Positions 36,429 to 47,317 of a DNA stretch of 64,000 bases are shown here, piece after piece. Position 1 is the stretch's first letter. Each line of letters begins with the position of its first letter. The notes under the pieces were generated by a model that did not search any database, was not told the origin of the DNA, and was given only the letters and a program-made list of their open reading frames with translations. This DNA comes from Massilia sp. YIM B02763 (lineage in GTDB: Bacteria; Pseudomonadota; Gammaproteobacteria; Burkholderiales; Burkholderiaceae_D): positions 1 through 64,000 of the forward strand of contig NZ_JASNRD010000014.1 in NCBI RefSeq assembly GCF_030412015.1, given 5' to 3'. The position numbers and the translations under genes were made by a program.

Positions 36429-37426
36429 GGCTGCTCCACGGGTTGGCGTTGCGGGAAGGCGGTTTCGGCCGGGGCGTCCTGCGCCGGCTCGCGCAGCGGA
36501 TGCATCGTGGCGGCCGCGCGCCGGTCGATGGCGAGGCTGAGCAGTTCGGGGCGGGCGTAGTGCCCCACCGAATCCATCATGCGTTTGCGCTTCGTGATCA
36601 GGGACATGTCCAGGTCGGCGATGACGATGCCTTCGCCGCTGCGCATGGGTTCGGCCAGCAGCTTGCCCTCGGGGCTGACGATGGCCGTGCAGCAGCCTCC
36701 GCGCAGGGCGTTCTGGACGGCGGCGTCCGGCGTGATGGAGCGGATCTGCTCGTCGGTGAGCCAGCCGGTGGCGTTGACGACGAAGCAGCCCGATTCCAGC
36801 GCATGGTGGCGGATCGTCACCTCCATCTGGTCGGCGAAGATCTGGCCGACCATCGATCCGGGAAACTGGGCGCAGTGGATTTCCTCGTGCTGGGCCATGA
36901 GCGCATAGCGTGCCAGCGGGTTGTAGTGCTCCCAGCAGGCGAGCGCGCCGATGCGGCCGACCGCTGAATCGACGACGCGCAGGCCGCTGCCGTCGCCCTG
37001 GCCCCAGACCATGCGTTCGTGGTAGGTCGGGGTGATCTTGCGGCGCTTCAGGATCAACGTGCCGTCGGCGTCGAACACGAGCTGGGTGTTGTACAGCGAG
37101 CCGTGGTCGCGTTCGTTCACGCCCAGCACGACGACGACGCCCTGGCTGCGGGCCGCCGCGGCGACGGCATCCGTCACGGGGCCGGGCACGACGACGGCGC
37201 GCTCATACAGCAGCAGGTGCTCCGGACCCTGCTGGAAGGGCGGGCGGATGAACGAAAAGTAGGGATAGTAGGGGACGAAGGTCTCCGGGAATACGACCAG
37301 CCCGGCGCCCCGGGCCGCGGCGTCGGCGATCGCTTCGCACACCTTCGCCACGGTGCCGTCGCTGCTGTCCAGGTCCGGCGCGATCTGGACCGCCGCCGCC
37401 CGTACCACGTTCTTCCTTGCATTCAT
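36425..37426 (-). CDS. Nit1-type nitrilase
   Basis: A 333-residue carbon-nitrogen hydrolase. The Glu-Lys-Cys triad is visible: E48 in [13 protein letters not shown]130 in [11 protein letters not shown] (second Glu E137) and C164 in [11 protein letters not shown]. These match nitrilases proper, which convert a nitrile to carboxylate and ammonia, and especially the Nit1/sll0784 branch that defines the Nit1C cluster. The natural substrate of this branch is not settled; cyanide-derived nitriles have been proposed. A 15-bp gap follows the MSMEG_0572-like gene and a 4-bp overlap precedes the radical SAM gene. Confidence 0.95.
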   Translation of the reverse strand: MNARKNVVRAAAVQIAPDLDSSDGTVAKVCEAIADAAARGAGLVVFPETFVPYYPYFSFIRPPFQQGPEHLLLYERAVVVPGPVTDAVAAAARSQGVVVVLGVNERDHGSLYNTQLVFDADGTLILKRRKITPTYHERMVWGQGDGSGLRVVDSAVGRIGALACWEHYNPLARYALMAQHEEIHCAQFPGSMVGQIFADQMEVTIRHHALESGCFVVNATGWLTDEQIRSITPDAAVQNALRGGCCTAIVSPEGKLLAEPMRSGEGIVIADLDMSLITKRKRMMDSVGHYARPELLSLAIDRRAAATMHPLREPAQDAPAETAFPQRQPVEQP

Positions 37427-37441
37427 GGCCGCCCTCCAGGC

Positions 37442-37924
37442 TTACATGGTCCAGGTGTCGATGATCACCGCGTTGTCGCGGATGTGCAGCAGCTTGATGT
37501 CCAGCACGTCGAGGGGGCTGATGGGGCGGATGCCTTCGATCAGCGAGGACTCGCCGTGGCCGTACAGCGCCTGCAGCGCGAAGCGGCAGGCGTACACCTT
37601 GCCGCCCTCGGCCATGAACTTCATGATCTGGTTGCCGTAGTTCTGGTGGCCCGGGAAGGCGTCGTCGCCGATGGTCGGGAAGCCGCGCTGCACGCCCAGC
37701 TGCACGCCGGGGCCGTACAGCAGCACGGAGGTCTCGTAACCCTTGCGCTGCAGCCGGGTGGCCTGCAGCAGGTTGACGAAGCCGATCGAACCTTCGAACG
37801 CGACCGTGTGGAACGTCACCAGCGCCTTCTCGCCGGGCCGGGCCTTGACGTCCTCGAACACCTTCTCTTCGTAGTCCACGAAGAAGTCGCCTTTCTTGTG
37901 CAAGGGTTGGTTCACTGCTGGCAT
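37442..37924 (-). CDS. MSMEG_0572/Sll0783-family protein, first gene of the Nit1C main operon
   Basis: A 160-residue soluble protein with a DsrE-like alpha/beta look ([51 protein letters not shown]). It matches the MSMEG_0572/Sll0783 family; loss of sll0783 in Synechocystis affects the nitrogen-starvation response and PHB accumulation. Start [15 protein letters not shown] follows AGGAG. It is the first gene after a 278-bp gap that carries a sigma-54 type promoter (37978-37993) and activator-like repeats, so it should head the six-gene operon running to 32861. No catalytic motif is recognised. Confidence 0.9.
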   Translation of the reverse strand: MPAVNQPLHKKGDFFVDYEEKVFEDVKARPGEKALVTFHTVAFEGSIGFVNLLQATRLQRKGYETSVLLYGPGVQLGVQRGFPTIGDDAFPGHQNYGNQIMKFMAEGGKVYACRFALQALYGHGESSLIEGIRPISPLDVLDIKLLHIRDNAVIIDTWTM

Positions 37925-37977
37925 GGTCGTGCTCCTGTTGGTTGGTTGGAAAAGATCGGTACTGCATCCGGATTGAT

Positions 37978-37993
37978 TGCATGCGGCGTGCCA
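37978..37993 (-). promoter_or_regulatory. Sigma-54 type promoter of the MSMEG_0572/nitrilase operon
   Basis: Read on the minus strand: TGGCACG-CCGC-ATGCA, with GG-N10-GC exact. Predicted start is near 37967, about 43 bases before the ATG at 37924. It lies in a 31-bp block (37970-38000) that matches 40109-40139, the other nit promoter, at 26 of 31 positions without a gap. Confidence 0.75.
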
Positions 37994-38016
37994 GTCAATG
38001 CGCGACCGGCTCCGGA

Positions 38017-38109
38017 TTGAATGGAGCCTTGTCCATTCAAGGAGGCCGTCCCGCAAGGGAAAGCGCGGGCCGGATTCTGCTGCTGCATACAAGTCATCCA
38101 TTCAATCCG
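38017..38109. promoter_or_regulatory. Activator-like repeat sites upstream of the nitrilase-operon promoter
   Basis: TTGAATGGA-GCCTTG-TCCATTCAA (38017-38040) is a perfect 9-bp inverted repeat. CGGATTGAATGGA (38013-38025) recurs exactly, inverted, at 38097-38109, with a further related GCATACAAG at 38085-38093. They begin about 25 and 100 bases upstream of the -24 element. The rest of the gap includes a GC-rich hairpin at 38112-38145. Confidence 0.65.
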
Positions 38110-38111
38110 TG

Positions 38112-38145
38112 GCGGGCGCAGCGGCGTCCCTGCGCTGGCGCCCGC
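38112..38145 (-). terminator. GC-rich hairpin after the flavoprotein gene
   Basis: GCGGGCGCAGCG (38112-38123) pairs with CGCTGGCGCCCGC (38133-38145) with one bulged C and a 9-base loop. It lies 58 bases after the flavoprotein stop in the direction of transcription and upstream of the next sigma-54 promoter, so it may end the first nit sub-operon. No T-run is present. Confidence 0.45.
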
Positions 38146-38202
38146 ATTCGCGCGGTGCACGCTTGAAGCGCAGCGCACCGCATTCGTGCGCCGCACAGCG
38201 GC

Positions 38203-39512
38203 TCAAGCGTGCGCCAGCGCCGGCGCGGCATGCTGCTTGCCGGCCAGCGCCGCCGCGATGTGCTGGGCGAGGTAGTGCGCGTCGCGCGCCACGCCGGAAA
38301 AGCGGCCCGAGCCCCATGTGTGCAGCCAGGGCAGGCCGAGGAAGTACAGGCCCGGCTGCTCGCTGACGCCGCGCAGGTGCACGGGATGGCCGCGGCCGTC
38401 GAACACGGGCGCGTCGATCCAGCCGAAGTCCGGGCGCAGGCCGATGCACCAGACGATGGCGCCGATGCCCTCCGCTTCCAGGTCCAGGCTCGTGCGCTCC
38501 GCGTCCGGCTGCCACACGGGCGCATAGACGGAGGGCGGCGGCGCCGCGATGCCGCGCTCGTCGATGTACTTGTCGATGGCCGCGTTGATGCCGTTGTAGA
38601 CCTTGTCGGCGGCATCCAGGTTGGCCTGCAGGTTCGGTGCGAACGCGAGCCGGCCGTCCTCGATGCCGGTGAGGGCGCCGTACAGCTGCATGCCCTCGCG
38701 GGCGAAGGCGCGCAGGTCGATGTCGCGGCCGCCGTCGCGCCCCGTCACGTAGTGGTTCGTGTTGTCGCGCACGCCCTCGCGCAGCGGGTGCTCGAGCACG
38801 GATTTCTCGTAGTAGCCCATGTCGGCCAGCCAGTCGACCACGTCGCGGCCGCGGTAGAAGCGGGCGCAGCGCGGCGCGTTGCCCGTCGCCAGGTGGACGC
38901 GGCGGCCGGCCAGGTGCAGGTCCTCGGCGATCTGGGCGCCGGACTGGCCGGAGCCGACGACGAGCACGGCCCCGTCGGGCAGCGCTTGCGGATTGCGGTA
39001 GTCGGCCGAATGGATCTGCGCGATCCCGGCCGGGAGCGCATCCGCGTAGTCGGGGACGATCGGATCCTGGTAGCAGCCGGATGCGACGACGACCTGGCGC
39101 GCCGTGGTCGGGCCCAGCGACGTCAGCACGGAGAATCCGGCGCCCGCCAGCAGGACGACCTTCAGCACCTCCACGCCTTCGCGCACGGGGGCGGCGACCT
39201 TGGCGACGAAGCGGTCCAGGTAGGCGACGATCTCGTCCTTCTTCATGAAGCCGTGCGGGTCGTCGCCGTCGTACGGGTGGCCGGGCAGCTGGCACTGCCA
39301 GTTGGGCGTGACGAGCGAGAACGCGTCCCAGCGCTGCGTGCGCCAGGCGTGGACCTGCGCATGCTTCTCGAACACGATGTGCCCGATGCCGGCCTGCTGC
39401 AGGTACCAGCTCATCGACAGGCCCGCCTGGCCGCCGCCGACGATGACGACGTCGTAGTGCGGCTGCAGCGGCGCGTGCGCGGCGGGCGTGGCGGACAGGG
39501 TGGCGGCGGTGC

Positions 39513-39516
<4 letters not shown>
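38203..39516 (-). CDS. MSMEG_0569-family FAD/NAD(P)H flavoprotein of the Nit1C cluster
   Basis: A 437-residue flavin monooxygenase-like oxidoreductase. The FAD-binding motif is near the N-terminus (DVVIVGGGQAGLSMSWYLQQ) and the NAD(P)H-binding motif at about 180 (VLVVGSGQSGAQIAEDLH), with GLYFLGLPWLHTWGSG close to the C-terminus. This corresponds to the MSMEG_0569 family (NitH in the Pseudomonas nomenclature, as I recall it) and could oxygenate or oxidise the cyanide-derived intermediate. Its start overlaps the GNAT stop by 4 bp. A 278-bp gap separates its stop from the next nit gene. Confidence 0.92.
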
Positions 39517-43047
<3,531 letters not shown>

Positions 43048-43055
43048 AGCCATCC

Positions 43056-44219
43056 ATGAGCGAAACCCTGATTTCCCGTACCCGCGCCGCCTTCGAATCC
43101 GCCTTCGGCGCCGCCCCGGCGCTCGTCGTGCAGGCGCCGGGACGCGTGAACCTGATCGGCGAGCATACCGACTACAACGGCGGCTTCGTGCTGCCGTGCG
43201 CCATCGACTACCGCACCGTGATCGCGGCCCTTCCGCGCGCCGACCGGCTCGTGCGCGTCGTGGCCGCCGACTACGGCGGCGCGATCGACGAATACTCCCT
43301 CGACGCGCCGATCGAGCGGCGCGACGACGCCATGTGGGCCAACTACGTGCGCGGCGTCGTGCGCGAACTGCAGCGCCGCGGCCTGCCGCTGACGGGCATG
43401 GACATGGCCATCTCGGGCGACGTGCCGCAGGGCGCGGGCCTGTCCTCGTCGGCCTCGCTGACGGTGGCCGTCGGGCGCCTGTTCGCCACGCTGCCGGGCA
43501 TGGACGCCCTGACGCCCATCGAGACGGCGCTGGCGGCCCAGCATTCGGAGAACGACTTCGTCGGCACCCAGTGCGGCAACATGGACCAGATCATCTCGGC
43601 CTGCGGCGTCGAGGGGCACGCGCTGCTGATCGACTGCCGTTCGCTGGAAACGCGTCCCGTCGAGATTCCCGCCGGCGTCGCGATCATGATCCTGCACTCG
43701 CACGTCAAGCGCGGCCTCGTCGACAGCGAATACAACACCCGCCGCCAGCAGTGCGAAGCGGCTGCCCGCCATTTCGGCGTACCGGCGCTGCGCGACGTCG
43801 ATCCCGCCATGCTCGCCGAGCGCGGCGCGGGCCTGGACGAAGTGACCTTCAAGCGGGCGCGCCACGTCGTGACGGAGGACGCGCGCGTGCTGCAGGCGAC
43901 CCAGGCGCTGGCTTCCGGCGACCTCGCGCGCATGGGCCGCCTGATGGCCGAATCGCATGCGTCGATGCGCGACGACTTCGAGATCACCGTGCCGCCGGTC
44001 GACCGCCTGGTCGAGATCGTGGCGGGCGTGGTCCAGGAACGGGGCGGCGTGCGCATGACGGGGGGCGGGTTCGGCGGCTGCATCGTGGCCGTGGTGCCGG
44101 AAGACCTGGTCGAACCGGTGCGGGAAGCCGTGCTGCGGGACTACCGCGCGCCGGGCGGCGAACAGTCGACGATCTACGTCTGCCGCGCCGCCGCCGGCGC
44201 GGGCGTGGTCTCGCAGTAG
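43056..44219 (+). CDS. galK: Galactokinase
   Basis: Phosphorylates galactose at C1 with ATP. The 387-residue GHMP kinase shows the galactokinase signature GRVNLIGEHTDYNGGFVLP, the ATP-binding GHMP motif PQGAGLSSSASLTVA, and the C-terminal RMTGGGFGGCIVAVV. The Asp of NMDQ serves as catalytic base in the family. It is co-transcribed with galT. galE and galM are not in the window. The convergent AAA gene's stop lies 22 bp away, with a short GC-rich palindrome (GCCGGCC) between. Confidence 0.96.
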   Translation: MSETLISRTRAAFESAFGAAPALVVQAPGRVNLIGEHTDYNGGFVLPCAIDYRTVIAALPRADRLVRVVAADYGGAIDEYSLDAPIERRDDAMWANYVRGVVRELQRRGLPLTGMDMAISGDVPQGAGLSSSASLTVAVGRLFATLPGMDALTPIETALAAQHSENDFVGTQCGNMDQIISACGVEGHALLIDCRSLETRPVEIPAGVAIMILHSHVKRGLVDSEYNTRRQQCEAAARHFGVPALRDVDPAMLAERGAGLDEVTFKRARHVVTEDARVLQATQALASGDLARMGRLMAESHASMRDDFEITVPPVDRLVEIVAGVVQERGGVRMTGGGFGGCIVAVVPEDLVEPVREAVLRDYRAPGGEQSTIYVCRAAAGAGVVSQ

Positions 44220-44241
44220 GCGTCGCCGGGCCGGCCGGCTC

Positions 44242-45228
44242 CTAGTTGATGCTGCGCGTGCGGGCCACGCGCAGGACGCTGGCGGCGCAGGGAACGGCGC
44301 GGGCGCCCGGCACGCCGGCCAGGTGGAAGGTGGTGCGCGGCAGCGCCTCCAGGCGCGCGCCGAGCGGATCGGACTGGGATCCGGGCTGCGCTTCCGACCC
44401 CAGCATCCAGACGAGCGGCAGGTCCAGCGTGGCCGGCAGCACGGTGTCGAGCATCGACGCCGTGCTCCAGTCGGCGCATTGGACATCGTCGACCACGAGC
44501 GCCAGCGGCTGGCGCCGGGCGCGCTGGCGGATCAGCGCGCACAAGGCGGCGGCCTGCAGGACTTGCGTTCCCGGCAGCGGCCAGGACGAGAGCCCGGCTA
44601 GCATGCCGAGGCAGGCGTCGACGTGTTCCGCGCACAGGTCGAGCGCGCGGCAGCGGCTGCGTACCAGTTCGTCCATGTCCGCCGCATCTTCGCCAGGACC
44701 GATATACAGCAGCGCGCGCACCAGCTGGGCCAGCGGGTGCAGCGCCCGCGCATTGGCCCGCGCCAGCTCGACGACGACGGCGGAAAAGCCGCGCTGGCGC
44801 GCATCTTCCGTGCACTCGGCCAGCATCGTCGACTTGTTCGAGCCGGGCGCGCCGCGCACGTCCGCCAGGCGGCCGTGGCCCGTCGCCAGCACGGCGTCGA
44901 ACAGCGCCGCGCATTGCAGGCGCTCGACCCCGAACGCGCCGCCCTTTGCGGCCGGCACGGCATGGCGCGCCGCCGGCGCGATCAGGGCTTCGACGCCGAT
45001 CCCGTAGAACGCCGCCAGGTGGCGCACGGTGCGAAAGCGCACCGGCCGGCCCGAGGCGGCGCGCTTCAATGCGGCCCGTGTCAGGCATTGGCGCCGGTCC
45101 AGGAATTTCTCCGAGATGGCCGCCGCGCCATCGGCGGGCCGCTGGCGCAGCAGGTTCAGGCGCTGGACGTCGAGCGTGACGCGGACGTCGGGTGCCAGCA
45201 TGTTCGGGGCGGATTCGGGCTTGTGCAT
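44242..45228 (-). CDS. HTH-AAA ATPase, short signalling or regulatory ATPase
   Basis: A 328-residue protein of this start. An N-terminal helix-turn-helix (about 15-75: LNLLRQRPADGAAAISEKF, ALKRAASGRPVRFRTVRHLA) resembles XRE-like domains at the front of large STAND-type ATPase regulators. A P-loop domain follows with Walker A GAPGSNKST (about 129-137) and Walker B LALVVDDVQCAD. The C-terminal TPR or cyclase region of the larger homologues is absent, so it may be a shortened version. The start at 45228 (MHKPESAPN) is a guess among three ATGs in frame, as none has a good ribosome site. It is divergent from the sigma-54 activator gene. Confidence 0.65.
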   Translation of the reverse strand: MHKPESAPNMLAPDVRVTLDVQRLNLLRQRPADGAAAISEKFLDRRQCLTRAALKRAASGRPVRFRTVRHLAAFYGIGVEALIAPAARHAVPAAKGGAFGVERLQCAALFDAVLATGHGRLADVRGAPGSNKSTMLAECTEDARQRGFSAVVVELARANARALHPLAQLVRALLYIGPGEDAADMDELVRSRCRALDLCAEHVDACLGMLAGLSSWPLPGTQVLQAAALCALIRQRARRQPLALVVDDVQCADWSTASMLDTVLPATLDLPLVWMLGSEAQPGSQSDPLGARLEALPRTTFHLAGVPGARAVPCAASVLRVARTRSIN

Positions 45229-45352
45229 GGTCGTGATTCGCTGGGTCGGTGGGCCGCGGGGCAGGGGCGGCACGGTCTCTGTTGCAAGCGTCATGCCATG
45301 CCTGTTTGCCCCGTAAAATGGGGCCTCCCGCTCCCCGCCGCGCGCCGCAGCG

Positions 45353-45376
45353 TGTAAAATTGCCACGTTTTTTACA
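45353..45376. promoter_or_regulatory. TGTAAA-N12-TTTACA palindrome overlapping the start of the sigma-54 activator gene
   Basis: TGTAAA (45353-45358) and TTTACA (45371-45376) are exact inverted arms 12 bases apart; the A of the ATG at 45376 is the last base. The left arm runs into TAAAAT, a possible -10 element. It may be an autoregulatory site. Confidence 0.4.
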
Positions 45377-46905
45377 TGTCAACATTCGCCGCGGCCTTCA
45401 CCATGCACGATTCCGACTTCACGCTGACTTCGCCGCTGTCCGACCCCGGCGTGTCCGAACGGCCGCTGCTGGCGCTCACGATCGTCTGGCATCCCGACTC
45501 GGCGCGCATCGGCGAGCAGTACGTGGGCGACGCCGGCATGCTGGAGCTGAACCGCTACGCGCCGCAGTTCAGCCGCCCGGGCCACGAAGGCCTGCCCTTG
45601 GGCCACGGCGGCATCTCGCGCGAGCCGCTGCGCTTCACGCGCAACCGCGACGACGAGGTGACGATCGCGCTGCCGGCGAGCCGCATGACGGTCGACCTGA
45701 ACGGCCGGGCCGTGGAGGGCAGCGTGCGCCTGGACGCCGATGCCGTGGCCGCGGGCCAGATCCTCACGCTGGGCCGCGCCGTGGTGCTGTGCCTGCACTG
45801 GATGAACTGCCTGCCGAAGGATAACCCGGTCCCGGGCCTCGCGGGCGTGGGCAGCGCGGCCATCGCGTTGCGCGACCAGATCCGCATGGTCGCGCCGACC
45901 GACCTGACCGTGCTGCTGCTGGGCGAGACGGGCACCGGCAAGGAGATCGCCGCGCGGGGCATCCACGCGCTGGGGCGGCGCAGTGCCGACCGCCTGGTGG
46001 CCGTGAACATGGCCGCGCTGAACGAAGCGCTGGCCGCCGCCGACCTGTTCGGCGCGGCGAAGGGCGCCTACACGGGCGCCCAGGCCGAACGCCGCGGCCT
46101 GTTCGCGGAAGCCGACGGCGCCACGCTGTTCATGGACGAAATCGGCAACGCGCCGCCGAGCGTGCAGCCGATGCTGCTGCGCGTCCTCGAAGGCGGCGAC
46201 TACCGCCCGCTGGGCGCGGCCCAGGACCGCCGTTCGACGGCGCGCCTGATCGCCGCCACCGACCAGGACCTGGACAGCGCCTCGTTCAACCATGCGCTGC
46301 TGCGCCGCCTGGAAGGCTTCACGATCCAGCTGCCGCCGCTGCGTGCGCGGCGCGAGGACATCGGCGTCCTGATCGTGCACCTGTTGGGGAAGCAGGGCGC
46401 GCTGCCGCCGCTGCCGGCGCGCCTGGTGACGGAGATCGCCTGCTACGACTGGCCCGGCAACATCCGCCAGCTGGGCCACACGCTCAAACGCATCGCCCTG
46501 CTGGTGGAAAACGGCGGCACGCCGCAACTGGAGCAATTGGTGCGCATGGCGCCCGTCCCGCCGAGCAGCGTCGCGCGCCTGGTGGCCGAGGCGGCGCCGG
46601 CGTCGTCCGCATTGTCGGCGGGACCGCGCCGCAAACCTTCGCAATTGACCGAACAGGACGTGACGGACGCGATGGTCGCCAGCGACTGGAATATCCAGGC
46701 GGCGTCGCGCATGCTGGGGATTTCGCGTCCGAGCCTCTACAAGCTGCTCGATACGCACGGCGAGATTCGCTGGGCCGAGAAGATCCCGGCCGAGGAAATC
46801 GCGCGCGCCATGGCCGCCCACGGGGACGACGTGACGCGCGCGGCGGCTGCGCTCAGGACGCCGACGGAGTCCTTGCGCAGGGAGGTGAGGAGGTTAGTCG
46901 TCTGA
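45376..46905 (+). CDS. Sigma-54-dependent activator with N-terminal FHA-like domain
   Basis: A 509-residue enhancer-binding protein. Residues about 30-145 read like an FHA phosphothreonine-binding domain (HGGISREPLRFTRN, VDLNGRAV, GQILTLG). The central AAA+ domain (about 155-385) has Walker A GETGTGKE (183-190), the sigma-54-contacting loop as GAYTGA (230-235, F to Y) and Walker B LFMDEIG (251-257). A Fis-type HTH follows (IQAASRMLGISRPSLYKLL), with a second weaker HTH-like segment at the C-terminus. FHA-EBPs are usually controlled by Ser/Thr kinases, and one lies 400 bp away. No ribosome site precedes ATG 45376; ATG 45403 is possible. Confidence 0.88.
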   Translation: MSTFAAAFTMHDSDFTLTSPLSDPGVSERPLLALTIVWHPDSARIGEQYVGDAGMLELNRYAPQFSRPGHEGLPLGHGGISREPLRFTRNRDDEVTIALPASRMTVDLNGRAVEGSVRLDADAVAAGQILTLGRAVVLCLHWMNCLPKDNPVPGLAGVGSAAIALRDQIRMVAPTDLTVLLLGETGTGKEIAARGIHALGRRSADRLVAVNMAALNEALAAADLFGAAKGAYTGAQAERRGLFAEADGATLFMDEIGNAPPSVQPMLLRVLEGGDYRPLGAAQDRRSTARLIAATDQDLDSASFNHALLRRLEGFTIQLPPLRARREDIGVLIVHLLGKQGALPPLPARLVTEIACYDWPGNIRQLGHTLKRIALLVENGGTPQLEQLVRMAPVPPSSVARLVAEAAPASSALSAGPRRKPSQLTEQDVTDAMVASDWNIQAASRMLGISRPSLYKLLDTHGEIRWAEKIPAEEIARAMAAHGDDVTRAAAALRTPTESLRREVRRLVV

Positions 46906-47274
46906 GCCGGGGCGGTTGCGGATGACGACCTCCGGATCCGGGAGGTAATAGAAAGAGCTGGTGCCGTCGGCGTTGCGAGCGCTGAACGCTAGCGAAAAGC
47001 CCCAGCGACCAAGGTTTTTACCAACCTGGAGGGTGGGCGTCTTCGTTAAATCGATCTGGTTGCCCTGGATGAAGGGCGACGAGATTTTCTCGTCACCCAT
47101 CTGACCGCATAGCATGACAGCTTGATTGACGTCGCCGGGGCCGTTGAAAATGACGTCGACAAGGTCGCCCGGATGGGCGTCACAACATTCTTCGCGATCC
47201 ACGTTATTGTAGGACCAAGTTGCCCGCTCCTGGTCCAAGGTATAGGTGACGGTGAGCGTGTAGGTATCTTGCAT
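46894..47274 (-). CDS. Hypothetical 126-residue protein linked to the Ser/Thr kinase
   Basis: I do not recognise a family. The protein (MQDTYTLTVTYTLDQERATW at the start) looks like a small beta-rich domain, with two adjacent cysteines (EECCDAHPGD), a third Cys in VMLCGQM, and a charged tail RPGSDD. It has no signal peptide. It begins 43 bp after the kinase stop on the same strand and is probably co-transcribed, suggesting a kinase substrate or partner. Its 3' end overlaps that of the convergent sigma-54 activator gene by 12 bp. Starts further upstream (47307, 47373) are in frame. Base composition is lower in GC than the flanking genes. Confidence 0.7.
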   Translation of the reverse strand: MQDTYTLTVTYTLDQERATWSYNNVDREECCDAHPGDLVDVIFNGPGDVNQAVMLCGQMGDEKISSPFIQGNQIDLTKTPTLQVGKNLGRWGFSLAFSARNADGTSSFYYLPDPEVVIRNRPGSDD

Positions 47275-47317
47275 CGGTTTCTCGCTGGTTGTAGGGCGGT
47301 GGCCCATGGAAAAAATG

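Noticed and set aside
38161-38208. GCTTGA...TCAAGC inverted repeat around the flavoprotein stop
   Set aside because: Short arms with a 36-base loop and partly coding; too weak to call a terminator.
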